Source: Botryococcus braunii
Taxonomy: Eukaryota > Chlorophyta > Trebouxiophyceae
Direction: 5' to 3'
Length of the DNA: 17,500 nt
Assembly: GCA_002005505.1 (NCBI GenBank)
Contig: MVGU01001458.1
Span: 80,001 to 97,500, forward strand
Shown here: positions 10,996 through 17,500 of the stretch, piece after piece
Position numbering within the stretch: position 1 is the stretch's first letter
Layout of the letters: every line of letters starts with the position of its first letter
Notes under the pieces: model-generated
Told to the model about the DNA's origin: nothing
The model's database searches: none
What the model saw: the letters and a program-made list of their open reading frames with translations, nothing else
Translations under genes and position numbers: made by a program

Positions 10996-10999
10996 CAGA

Positions 11000-11225
11000 G
11001 GGAGATTGGTTTGAGCACTGGCCGCAATGCTGTGTCAATGAAAAGGCATCGGGGAGCGGGTGTATGGATGAAAAGGGACAGGGGGAGATTGGTTTGAGCA
11101 CTGATCCCAATGCTGTGTCAAAGGAAAGGCACAGCGGGAGCGGGTGTGTAGTTTGAAAAGGGGCAAGGGGAGATTGGTTTGAGAAATGGCCTCCGCAATG
11201 CTGTGTCATTGGACAGGCACAGGGG
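11000..11225. repeat. ~82-86 bp repeat, about three units
   Basis: GAGATTGGTTTGAG occurs at about 11002, 11084 and 11170, each time followed by CAATGCTGTGTCA and GGCA(C/T) words and by GGGAGCGGGTGT. Confidence 0.85.
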
Positions 11226-11480
11226 GAGCGGGTGTGTAGATGAAATGGAGCAGGGTGTGTAGATGAAGCGGAAGAGGGTGTGTAGATGAAAGGGAACAGG
11301 TGTGTAAGATGAAATGGAGCAGGGTGTGTAGATGGAATGGATGAGGGTGTGTAGATGAAGCGGAAGAGGGTGTGTACATGAAAGGGAACAGGGTGTGTAG
11401 ATGAAGCGGAAGAGGGTGTGTAGATGAAAGGGAACAGGGTGTGTAGATGAAACAGAACAGGGTGTGTAGATGAAATGGAA
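11226..11480. repeat. ~20-24 bp minisatellite, GTGTGTAGATGAA core
   Basis: About twelve units of GGGTGTGTAGATGAA followed by (A)GGGAACA, GCGGAAGA or ATGGAGCA. The tail variants alternate, suggesting a two-unit higher-order step. The Phe/Pro/His frame on the minus strand is repeat-derived. Confidence 0.93.
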
Positions 11481-11720
11481 CAGGGGGAGTGTTCTCTAAG
11501 CAACAGCCCCCATGGCATGGGGATGAAGAGGGGGAGGGGGATCAAAAGGGGCATGTGAAGGTTTGTTTAAGCAACAGCCCGATTGGTGTGGGAATGAAGA
11601 GCAAGAGGGGGATCAAATGGGCCTTATGGAGCGTTGCTTGAGCAACAGTCCCAATGGGCGTGAGGATGAAGAGCGAGAGGGGGGGCCTGGTTTCGGCCAA
11701 CAGCCCCAAGGGGGGAGAAG
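11480..11720. repeat. ~71-bp repeat, about four units
   Basis: GCAACAG(C/T)CCC recurs at about 11500, 11571 and 11642, with a partial copy near 11695, each followed by GATGAAGAG and GAGGGGGATCAAA. It is followed by a G tract at about 11721-11733. Confidence 0.88.
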
Positions 11721-11733
11721 GGGGGGGGGGGGA

Positions 11734-12024
11734 GGAGACAGTTGAAGTTAAAACATGTGTAGCTTGGTTTGAGCAAATGGCCCTATGGTGTGTGGGTAAG
11801 TTGGGATGAGAGAAACCTGCTTCGTCAAATGTTTGTCTTGCATAGGATGTAGCTTTGCACATAGGATGTTGTTTGCAGTGATGTGTGTTTTGTCTTGGGT
11901 TCATTCCGCTCAAGAAGATTAATAACATCATAATTTTAACCTTGATGTACCCATCCCTTAACCTTAAGAGATCATCCTTAACCTTAATATATCATAATGT
12001 TACCGTTTTCTTCTGGCGACTGAG
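11734..12024. other. AT-richer stretch, no gene recognised
   Basis: Contains CCTTAACCTTA-type short repeats at about 11956-11988. It ends in a pyrimidine-rich TTTTCTTCTGG before the acceptor of the candidate exon at 12028. Confidence 0.4.
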
Positions 12025-12027
12025 CAG

Positions 12028-12186
12028 ACGAAGAGGATGCCGGAGCGGGTGGAGGAGAGGGGACGGCGGAGGATGCGCTGGAAGTTGAACAGGAAGAGCA
12101 TGTGGAAGAGGAGCTGGACGGGCTCCCGTCGCCCGTGCGGGAGGCGGTGGAGGGCTTTGAGACGCAGGTCCCCGACCCGGGAGCCT
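12028..12186 (+). CDS. Candidate upstream (N-terminal) exon of MPP10
   Basis: After an in-frame stop at 12021 and an acceptor-like GAGCAG ending at 12027, one frame reads EEDAGAGGGEGTAEDALEV, an acidic stretch, then LDGLPSPVREAVEGFETQV. Acidic content and an amphipathic helix before the EQIW motif suit the MPP10 N-terminus. The donor GTATGC at 12187 leaves phase 1, which joins in frame to the recognised exon starting at 14231 (acceptor at 14230). A weaker donor GTCCCC lies at 12168. Without splicing the frame stops at 12228-12230. The link rests on phase and composition; sequence similarity to known N-termini is weak, and it could be a different gene's last exon. Confidence 0.4.
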
Positions 12187-12288
12187 GTATGCTCCTTCTA
12201 CTGAAGTGGGGCTTGCCTCCCGCCTCCTAATTAAGGTGGGCCACACCAGCCGACGCCCAACCGATATGTGTAATGGCAAAACGGCAGT

Positions 12289-12289
12289 C

Positions 12290-12383
<94 letters not shown>

Positions 12384-12384
12384 C
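12289..12384. repeat. Poly-C - (CT)n microsatellite
   Basis: A C tract of about twelve, then CT repeats with two or three TTC interruptions. If the upstream exon is right, it lies about 100 nt into the MPP10 intron. Confidence 0.97.
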
Positions 12385-12702
12385 CCTCCGCAGTGTGTGT
12401 TGGGGTGGTAGGGGCACCTGCAAGCTCCAGGGGAGAGTGGAGGGGGGGGGGGGGAGGGAGGGAGACATCAAGAGAAAAGCTATCACAGGGATTCTACTGT
12501 CTATCTTGCTCGGTTGTGGAGAGTTGAAGATGATTTCTGGGTTGTACAGAGGTTTCTGAAGGAAAAAACGTGAAACCTGAGGGTTATGCTTGAGTATACA
12601 ATCTGGGCCGTTACCTCAATGGTGATTGGGCACCGATGCATGGGCGATGGTACTCACTCTTGGCCTATATATGGGCACATTTGGCAAAGCTCAGACATCT
12701 GG

Positions 12703-12785
12703 GCTCCTGTAACTCAGTCGGTTAGAGTGTGGTCCTTATGTTGGGAGGAAGCCCAAGGTCGGGGGTTCCGAGTCCCCCAGGAGCA
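12703..12785 (+). tRNA. tRNA-Ile(UAU)-like gene with 9-nt intron, possibly a pseudogene
   Basis: The 7-bp acceptor stem GCTCCTG (12703-12709) pairs with CAGGAGC (12778-12784), followed by discriminator A. The D arm is ACTC/GAGT with loop AGTCGGTTA. The anticodon stem is TGGTC/GCCCA with one T-C mismatch, and the loop CT-TAT-G places anticodon UAU at 12737-12739. A 9-nt insertion (12741-12749) sits after position 37, the normal site of nuclear tRNA introns and one commonly seen in tRNA-Ile(UAU). The variable loop is AGGTC. The T stem is GGGGG/TCCCC, but its loop TTCCGAG lacks the usual A58 and the B box has an extra C. Six T's follow at 12786-12791, a Pol III terminator. The loop defect is why a decayed copy or SINE remains possible. 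Confidence 0.6.
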
Positions 12786-12791
12786 TTTTTT
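12786..12791 (+). terminator. Pol III T-tract after the tRNA-like gene
   Basis: Six consecutive T's directly after the discriminator base. Confidence 0.6.
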
Positions 12792-13236
12792 GGTCGTCCG
12801 CGATACTTTCATAAATATTTCTTTTGTCAGGGAGGGGCTTCTTCTGGCCATTCCTCTCTGATGCACTCAGCATATCTTTCCCCCTCTTTGTCTCATCTCC
12901 CCTCCCCCCTCCCCCTCGCCTTCCTGCTTTTTCCCTTTTGTTTGGATGATGCAGTGTCTTGCCCTGTATGCTCTGGTCTCTGACTATGATCATGTTTGCC
13001 TTCCTATCTTTTCTTCACCCCCAGGCTCCTCCAATCTCCTGCTGTACACGTTTGCGTGGCCGGCTTCCACCCGCCGCCGGGCTTGATGCGTACATCCTTG
13101 TCCATGGGGAGGTCGCATCCATGCCAAATAAGTATGTTTGTTGCTCTGATTGTACAAATGGGCTCTGAGTGGCTCACCTGGCTCAGATCCCAACTATTCA
13201 GAGATTGGGATGGATGGATAGGTGATTCACATCCCA
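12792..13236. other. Presumed MPP10 intron sequence, no gene seen
   Basis: Pyrimidine-rich between about 12880 and 12950. Short frames are open on both strands without motifs. Confidence 0.35.
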
Positions 13237-13432
13237 AATTGGGAGTCGTACAACAGTTGAGGAGTTGTACAACAGATTGGGAGTCGTACAACAGATGGGG
13301 AATTGTACAACAGATTGGGACTCGTACAACAGATTGGGAGTCGTACAACAGATTGGGACTCGTACAACGGATTGGGACTTGTACAACATATTGGGACCCG
13401 TATAACACACTGGGACTCGTAGAACATAAATA
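13237..13432. repeat. 19-bp minisatellite, about ten units
   Basis: Units of ATTGGGA(G/C)TCGTACAACAG follow each other every 19 bp. They are near-identical in the centre and more diverged at both ends. Because 19 is not a multiple of three, all three frames cycle through the same words. Confidence 0.95.
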
Positions 13433-13453
13433 TTGGAGTGGACTGTAACACCC

Positions 13454-13483
13454 ACTCGTGGGCCCACGTCTCGGCTCACGAGT
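13454..13483. repeat. Palindrome and nested inverted repeat
   Basis: CGTGGGCCCACG (13457-13468) is a perfect 12-bp palindrome. It overlaps a second inverted repeat, ACTCGTG (13454-13460) with CACGAGT (13477-13483). The sequence just before it, TGTAACACCC, resembles the start of some plant LTRs. No LTR partner, primer-binding site or retroelement gene is seen here. Confidence 0.7.
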
Positions 13484-13800
13484 TGACGCTCACCGCATAC
13501 TTGGAAGTTCATGGTGAAGCGCTTGCAAGTGGACCGTTGCTGAATTAAGTCAGAAGTCGGGAGTCCTATAGAGAGGGCGCAGGAAGGGGAAGGGAGGGGG
13601 GGGGGGAGCTGGGGGCAGGAGGGAGAGAGGGAGGGAGGGGTGGATAAGGCGACAGTGTTATGAAATTATTCTGAGCCGTGGTTTTAAAAGTTCACGAGCG
13701 GGTAAATGGATTAGAGATGGTGCGGTTGTACTCTGGCCTGGCAGTTCATATTAGAGGATATAATGGCTGCAATGCACACAAGGCCAACCCGCTGACTGCA
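13484..13800. other. Presumed intron sequence with G-rich patch, no gene seen
   Basis: A purine-rich patch lies at about 13570-13640 with a G tract of about ten. Nothing else is recognised. Confidence 0.35.
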
Positions 13801-13804
13801 CTGT

Positions 13805-13869
13805 AAGGAGTGCTGTCCTTGAGGCCGAAGGAATCCTCCAGGTCGGGGGTTCAAGTCCCTCCAGGATTA
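13805..13869 (+). ncRNA. Degenerate tRNA-like segment (3' half with intact B box)
   Basis: It aligns with the 3' two-thirds of the tRNA-like gene at 12703: shared GAGTG, GTCCTT, GGAA, AGGTCGGGGGTTC, AGTCCC, CCAGGA and ATTT in the same order. GGTTCAAGTCC (13848-13858) is a perfect Pol III B box and GGGGG/CCCTC makes a T stem. No matching 5' acceptor strand (AATCCTG) or A box lies at the expected place upstream; the only AATCCT is next to the T arm, at about 13832. It looks like a decayed tRNA or a tRNA-derived SINE fragment rather than a working gene. Confidence 0.4.
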
Positions 13870-14026
13870 TTTCGTGTCGTTCAACTTTTTTTTCCCATTC
13901 TTTTGTCTGTCTTTCCCCTTTATCTTTTTCCAGGTCCCTTCTAGGCACACCCGCATCCTGTGCGCGCTGCTGTTGAGGTGGGCAATATGGCTCCTTCTCA
14001 TTGAGGCCGCAGCTGTACTGTCAGGG

Positions 14027-14212
14027 TTGTGACGGGCTCATGTGGTTCCCCATGTGACATGCTCTGTACGAATGGGGATGTATCAGGCTTGTGACGGCGT
14101 CATGCGGCTCCATGTGACAGGCGCTGTACGTATGGGGGATGTATCCGGCTTGTGACGGGCTCATGTGGTTCCATGCGACAGGCGCTGTACGAATGGGGGA
14201 TGTCTCAAGTTC
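14027..14212. repeat. 61-62 bp tandem repeat, three units
   Basis: TTGTGACGG(G)CTCATGTGG-like units begin at about 14027, 14089 and 14150, each running through CATGTGACAGGCGCTGTACG and ending ATGGGGGATGT. The array stops about 18 bp before the acceptor of the recognised MPP10 exon at 14231. Each unit contains a GACAG that could serve as a splice acceptor. Confidence 0.92.
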
Positions 14213-14230
14213 CGGACAGCAGCAGTACAG

Positions 14231-14392
14231 ATGCGCTTCCTGAGCTGTACACGACGGGGCTCGATCCGGAGCAGATCTGGATGCAGCTGGATGAGGGAGG
14301 GCAGGCTCTGAGGCGCAGGGTGCGCGGCCTAATTAGGAAATTGCCTGATCAGCTGCAGCTCCTGACGCCCGAGATGGAGGACGCCCTTCTAG
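14231..14392 (+). CDS. MPP10: MPP10 (U3 snoRNP protein), EQIW-motif exon
   Basis: The exon encodes ALPELYTTGLDPEQIWMQLD, then GGQALRRRVRGLIRKLPDQL and LTPEMEDALL. The signature is LP-L-x-GLDxEQIWxQL, conserved near the N-terminus of MPP10 (MPHOSPH10 in human) and also in yeast Mpp10. MPP10 is a nucleolar protein that, with Imp3 and Imp4, belongs to the U3 snoRNP and SSU processome and is required for early 18S rRNA processing. I place the start after the ACAG at 14230; AG dinucleotides at 14219, 14222 and 14225 are alternatives. The donor GTGAGA at 14393 leaves phase 1, matching the next exon. If unspliced, the frame ends within about 60 bases at TAG. Confidence 0.77.
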
Positions 14393-14730
14393 GTGAGAAT
14401 GCCCTTCTGGAAGAGCGCAGGGTGCGTGGCCTAATTAGGAGCCCCCACATGTAGGAGGCCCTTCTGGAGTTCCCAGTGCCTTTTGCGATTCCACCTCCAC
14501 CTTTTGGGTCTGCAGTCTCTTTTGGAGCTCCTGCAGCGTTCCAAAACATGCAAAGAAGAACGAGACGGTGGAATTTCATTGTAATGTCTGCTGGCTTAGC
14601 ATGTTTGGGATGTTTCCGGTGAATGACAGGGCTCCTGCAGCGTTCCAAAACATTAATGAACGAGACGGTGGAATTTCCCTTGCAATTTCTGGTGGCTGAG
14701 CATGTTTGGGATGCTTTCGTTGGATTACAG
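14393..14730 (+). other. MPP10 intron made largely of duplicated exon-edge sequence
   Basis: The intron starts with GTGAGA and ends with GGATTACAG. Its left part holds a copy (14415-14440) of exon sequence at 14313-14338, GCGCAGGGTGCG..CTAATTAGGA, 102 bp away. Its right part holds two earlier copies of the sequence straddling the final acceptor: CTCCTGCAGCGTTCC begins at 14528 and 14632, and its counterpart in the exon begins at 14733. This gives three units of 101-104 bp. Confidence 0.7.
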
Positions 14731-15114
14731 ACCTCCTGCAACGTTCCACATCGTCATCATCAGAAGAGGAAGGGGACGAGGAAGAAGAGGAAGGGGACGA
14801 GGAAGAGGAGGAAGGGGATGAGGAAGAGGAGGAGGAGGAGGAGGAGGAAGAGGAGGAGGAAGCAGACGAGGGAAGCGGGAGGGGCGACAAGCAAAGCAAA
14901 CGGCTCAAGAGCGTTCAGAAGGGCGCACGGGGGTCAAAAAGGAAGCCCGAGGTGGAGGAGGTTGTGGAAGAGGATGGGCTGCAGAAGCCCTCCGGGAAGA
15001 GGCGGGCGCGGGACGGGTCCGCGCTGCGCGGCTCCACACAGCCGCTGGAGGACGGCTTCCTGAGTCTCGAGGAGATGGAGAAGTTTGCGCTGGAGGCTGA
15101 ACAGCAATTTGCAG
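14731..15114 (+). CDS. MPP10: MPP10, acidic and EMEKF exon
   Basis: After a phase-1 acceptor (TTACAG at 14730) the exon reads DLLQRSTSSSSEEEGD, a Glu/Asp run of about 30 residues built on a GAGGAAGGG(G)A-type DNA repeat, a Lys/Arg-rich linker, and finally EDGFLSLEEMEKFALEAE. This last block corresponds to the conserved F-x-L-x-EMExF/Y motif that follows the acidic region in MPP10 proteins. Acidic tracts are normal for this family. An alternative acceptor (CATCAG, ending 14763) is also in phase and would remove 11 residues. The exon ends AG in phase 1 before the donor GTGTTT at 15115. The +1 frame through the acidic run reads as Lys/Arg-rich sequence and is a shadow. Confidence 0.82.
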
Positions 15115-15349
15115 GTGTTTTTTATGTTTTATTTTTTTTTTCCTTTTCGTTTCATTTTTTTTCTCTCTTTTTTTTTGTTTTTTCTCTTTTTTGTTTCATT
15201 TTTTTGTTTTGTTTTGCCTTTTTTTTGGGGGAGGGGGGGGGGGGCCTACCTTTCTTGATTGTTTGTTCTAAGGGTGTGACCTCGTCTGTTCTGCTCTGTT
15301 TGGGGCCCTTCTTTGTGTGAGGGCAACTTTCAGATTCTGTACTTGTTTG

Positions 15350-15388
<39 letters not shown>
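15350..15388. repeat. Poly-A tract (~39)
   Basis: An uninterrupted A run. It could be a microsatellite or the tail of a retroposed sequence; no clear target-site duplication is seen around it. Confidence 0.95.
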
Positions 15389-15391
<3 letters not shown>

Positions 15392-15617
15392 TGTCGGCTC
15401 TGCTGGTGTGACCTCGGCTCTCCTGCCCGTTTGTGCCTGTTCTGGTCGGTTTGGTCCTTCTTTGTGTATAGCTGCTTATAGATTCTACAGTTGTGCAAAA
15501 GCTCTGTCAAAACCATCCCTCCTGCTGGTGTGACCTCGCCTCCTCTATCCAGTCTGGCTCTTCTTTTCGGGCGGCATTCATTAGCATCATCACGAACATC
15601 ATCATTAAAAATCATTG

Positions 15618-15790
15618 ATAATCTTGAAGAATCCTTTGTTCGGTGTCTAGAACATCTGCGTCTTCGTCCATTAGCAGTACCTCATCTGGTGTGTGGGCCT
15701 CATCCAATTTTTTCATCATCGCAGGGGGCCTCCCTCGTGTTTTCAGAGGAAGAGAATGAAATACAAGTTTGTGTGCATGTTTTTGCGACC
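15618..15790 (-). pseudogene. Possible remnant of a coding sequence, family unknown
   Basis: The minus strand reads GRPPAMMKKLDEAHTPDEVL, then LMDEDADVLDTEQRILQDYQ and a TGA stop near 15615. Composition is protein-like, but there is no recognised motif, no start and no upstream continuation. It lies inside the MPP10 intron on the opposite strand, as would a fragment of an inserted element or processed gene. It may be chance. Confidence 0.2.
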
Positions 15791-15935
15791 GTTGTGGGGG
15801 ACATTTTGCTGTTTTAAATAGCAAAAATAACTTTTCTCATTTGAAAATCTTCTAAGAGTATCTTATGAATTGTCCTAAACCCCTGCAGATTGGTGTCATT
15901 CTGAATGTACCGGGTTACGTACAGATCCCGAAACT

Positions 15936-15972
15936 CAACCCTGTAACCCTGACCCTAAAAACCCTAACCCCG
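15936..15972 (-). repeat. Degenerate interstitial telomere-type repeat (CCCTAAA)
   Basis: AACCCTGTAACCCTG then ACCCTAAAAACCCTAACCCC: four to five diverged units of the telomere C-strand motif, opposite in orientation to the block at 6285. Confidence 0.65.
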
Positions 15973-16186
15973 CCCCGTATTGCCCGTCTACTCACAACCC
16001 AAACCATTCATCTTCTGCTGCGTTGTTGTGCGGCCCTTCTGCCAAGTTCTGCCGTCCCTTGTCACAACTTGCTAAGTGAGGTTTTGCCACGACTTCCTAA
16101 GCGAGGCATTATGCAACTCTGTAAATGAGGTTGGCATCCTACCCCGGGCTTGGGCACAATTTGACAAGGTTGGGTTTGGGGTTCAG

Positions 16187-16698
16187 AAGGAGAAGAGGAC
16201 GACGACGATGAAGAGGACGAGGATGAGGAGGGGGATGAGGAGGAGGATGTGCTGCTGGGAGGCATCGGGCAGTACGGGGCGGGGTCAGATGAGGAGGACG
16301 CTGAGCTGGAGGCTCTGATAAACCGTACCGCAGAAGAGGCGGGACGCAAGGGCTTCGGATCGACATCTGCCAAGCGTGCGCGGAGGCGCGGGAGCCTATT
16401 TAGGATGGAGGACGGGGAGGATGGTGAAGATGAGGAGCGGTACGAGGACGGGGGAGCGGGACTGATGTACGACGACTTCTTTGAGGGCGCGGCTGAGAGG
16501 AAACGGCAGCGGCGGATGGTGGAGGAGGAGGAAGAGGAGGAGGATGAGGATGAGGAGGGGGATGAGGAAGAGGAGATGGATGGTGAAGCGGAGGAGGATG
16601 GCGGGGGCGGTTTGGAAGAGCTGGAGGACGGGGAGGCCGGGGTCCTGCGGTCCCTGGGGACCGGCGATGCGATCCTGGGGGAGTGGGCCAGAGGTCCG
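16187..16698 (+). CDS. MPP10: MPP10, YDDFF-motif exon
   Basis: Joined in phase 1 (G|AA gives Glu), the exon opens with an acidic run (EGEEDDDDEEDEDEEGDEEE), continues DVLLGGIGQYGAGSDEEDAE and a KRARRRGS basic patch. It then reaches LMYDDFFEGAAERKRQRRMV, which corresponds to the conserved KYKDFF motif of MPP10 proteins. A second acidic run follows (VEEEEEEEDEDEEGDEEEEM), then LRSLGTGDAILGEWARGP. The exon is 512 nt and ends in phase 0 at the strong donor GTAAGT (16699). The conserved C-terminal region of MPP10 (KPW, RP.NSLLE) is absent, so further exons must lie beyond 17500 or in unrecognised sequence to its left. Confidence 0.8.
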
Positions 16699-16715
16699 GT
16701 AAGTTAGTTGCGCTG

Positions 16716-17040
16716 TGTGGGTGCCGTACCCAGCTGTTCTGCTGTTCGCCCAGCTGTCCTGATGTTTGCACAATTTCACTGCTGTACACAATTGTACTGC
16801 TGTTTGCACAACTGTACTGCTGTGAACCCAGCTGTTCTGCTGTTTGCCCAACTGCTCTGCTGTGAGCCCAGCTGTACTGCTGTTCACCCAGCTGTACTGC
16901 TATTCACCCTGGCAGTACTGCTCTTGACCCTGGCAGTACTGCTGTTCACCCTGGCAGTACTGCTCTTGACCCTGGCAGTACTGCTGTTCACCCTGGCAGT
17001 ACTGCTGTTCACCCTGGCAGTTCTGCTGTTCGCCAGCTCT
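16716..17040. repeat. ~21-bp minisatellite in the MPP10 intron, about 15 units
   Basis: Two unit families: CAGCTGTTCTGCTGTTTGCC-type to about 16905, then ACCCTGGCAGTACTGCTGTTC-type to about 17035, both near 21 bp. The second family is very regular, alternating TGCTGTTC and TGCTCTTG. The array begins about 20 bases after the exon's donor. Confidence 0.93.
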
Positions 17041-17125
17041 TAAATCGCTCTCGCGCACGCACGCACCCACCCGCAGACGCATGCACATGTCTGTGCTCCC
17101 GCGCACACACAGAGGGAGACCAAGG

Positions 17126-17260
<135 letters not shown>

Positions 17261-17500
17261 GGAGGAAGAAGGCGGGAGCGCATGTGCACACATGGGCGTC
17301 TGCGGTTCGGGAGCTGTCTAAGCATGTACGTGCAAGCATGACATGACGGGGAATAGGTCAACATTCTGTAACATGTTCACGCTCTGTGCATGTTCACGCT
17401 CGACATGCTAACATCTACAGCTGCGAGGTATGCGGATCGAATTACCTCCGGCCACCGAGGGAGCCATGGCCAACTGAGCTCTCCCCACTTTTAATTGCCC
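17261..17500. other. Right-edge sequence, no confirmed gene
   Basis: Contains a GTTCACGCTC duplication (about 17375-17402). A plus frame from about 17424 (CTACAG) stays open to the edge and begins YSCEVCGSNYL, with a CxxC pair. It does not match the remaining MPP10 domains and has no second pair of metal ligands. Confidence 0.3.

Larger units (their letters stand above)
15115..16186 (+). other. MPP10 intron (1,072 bp)
   Basis: Donor GTGTTT at 15115 and acceptor GGTTCAG ending 16186, both in phase 1. The content is a T-rich stretch with a G tract (15119-15243), an A tract of about 39 at 15350-15388, and two to three diverged units sharing GTGTGACCTCG and CCTTCTTTGTGT (15275-15330, 15400-15475, 15525-15565). 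A degenerate telomere-type block lies at 15936-15972 and short CTAAGTGAGG/CTAAGCGAGG repeats at 16072-16130. The first 120 bases are unusually T-rich. Confidence 0.7.

Noticed and set aside
14623..15063. Lys/Arg-rich plus-strand frame over the MPP10 acidic exon
   Set aside because: It is the +1 shadow of the acidic frame. The acidic frame is supported by splice phase on both sides and by the EMEKF motif. It is kept only as a hypothesis about alternative acceptor use.
15350..15388. Poly-A tail of a retroposed gene
   Set aside because: No recognisable coding sequence precedes the A tract and no clear target-site duplication surrounds it.
17424..17500. Zinc-finger-like YSCEVCG opening of an edge frame
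   Set aside because: Only one CxxC pair, no second pair of ligands and no match to the remaining MPP10 domains; too short at the window edge to support a call.

Overview
This is a repeat-rich stretch of a eukaryotic nuclear genome. It has spliced genes with canonical GT-AG introns, long dinucleotide and homopolymer microsatellites, many minisatellites, and short interstitial blocks of the plant/green-algal telomere motif (TTTAGGG at 6285-6304 and its degenerate complement at 15936-15972). No bacterial-type operon, CRISPR array, phage gene or complete transposon is visible. The motif and gene content suggest a plant-lineage organism, probably a green alga or another alga with a low gene density, but I cannot name the species.

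Two genes can be recognised. On the minus strand at 8399-8940 are the first two exons of a DUF599-family membrane protein; they are joined by a 209-bp phase-2 intron, and the gene continues leftwards into a microsatellite-filled intron. On the plus strand at 14231-16698 are three exons of MPP10, the U3 snoRNP/SSU processome protein. All its splice junctions agree in phase, and a further N-terminal exon is plausible at 12028-12186. The MPP10 gene is not finished at the right edge of the window. A tRNA-Ile(UAU)-like gene with a 9-nt intron lies at 12703-12785, inside the presumed long MPP10 intron. A second, degenerate tRNA-like segment lies at 13805-13869.

Layout: 1-2300 is non-coding, with a 24-bp minisatellite and a ~370-bp tandem duplication. 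2540-3330 holds one possible minus-strand exon. 3340-5430 is minisatellites and low-complexity DNA. 5560-5975 is a poly-C/poly-A/(CCCT)n/(CT)n block. 5984-6645 is a higher-order satellite interrupted by telomere repeats. 6810-7850 holds two more tandem arrays. 7937-8336 is a compound (CA)n/(AG)n array inside the DUF599 intron. 8941-12027 is intergenic, with (TCC)n, (AG)n and 20-86 bp tandem repeats. 12028-17500 is the MPP10 locus, whose introns carry tandem repeats, some of them touching splice acceptors.

The two genes have no obvious functional link: one serves ribosome biogenesis, the other is a membrane protein of unknown role. I found no convincing new multi-gene system. The most interesting signals are structural: a fold-back plus telomere-repeat insertion in the satellite, and tandem duplication of exon-edge and splice-acceptor sequence in MPP10.
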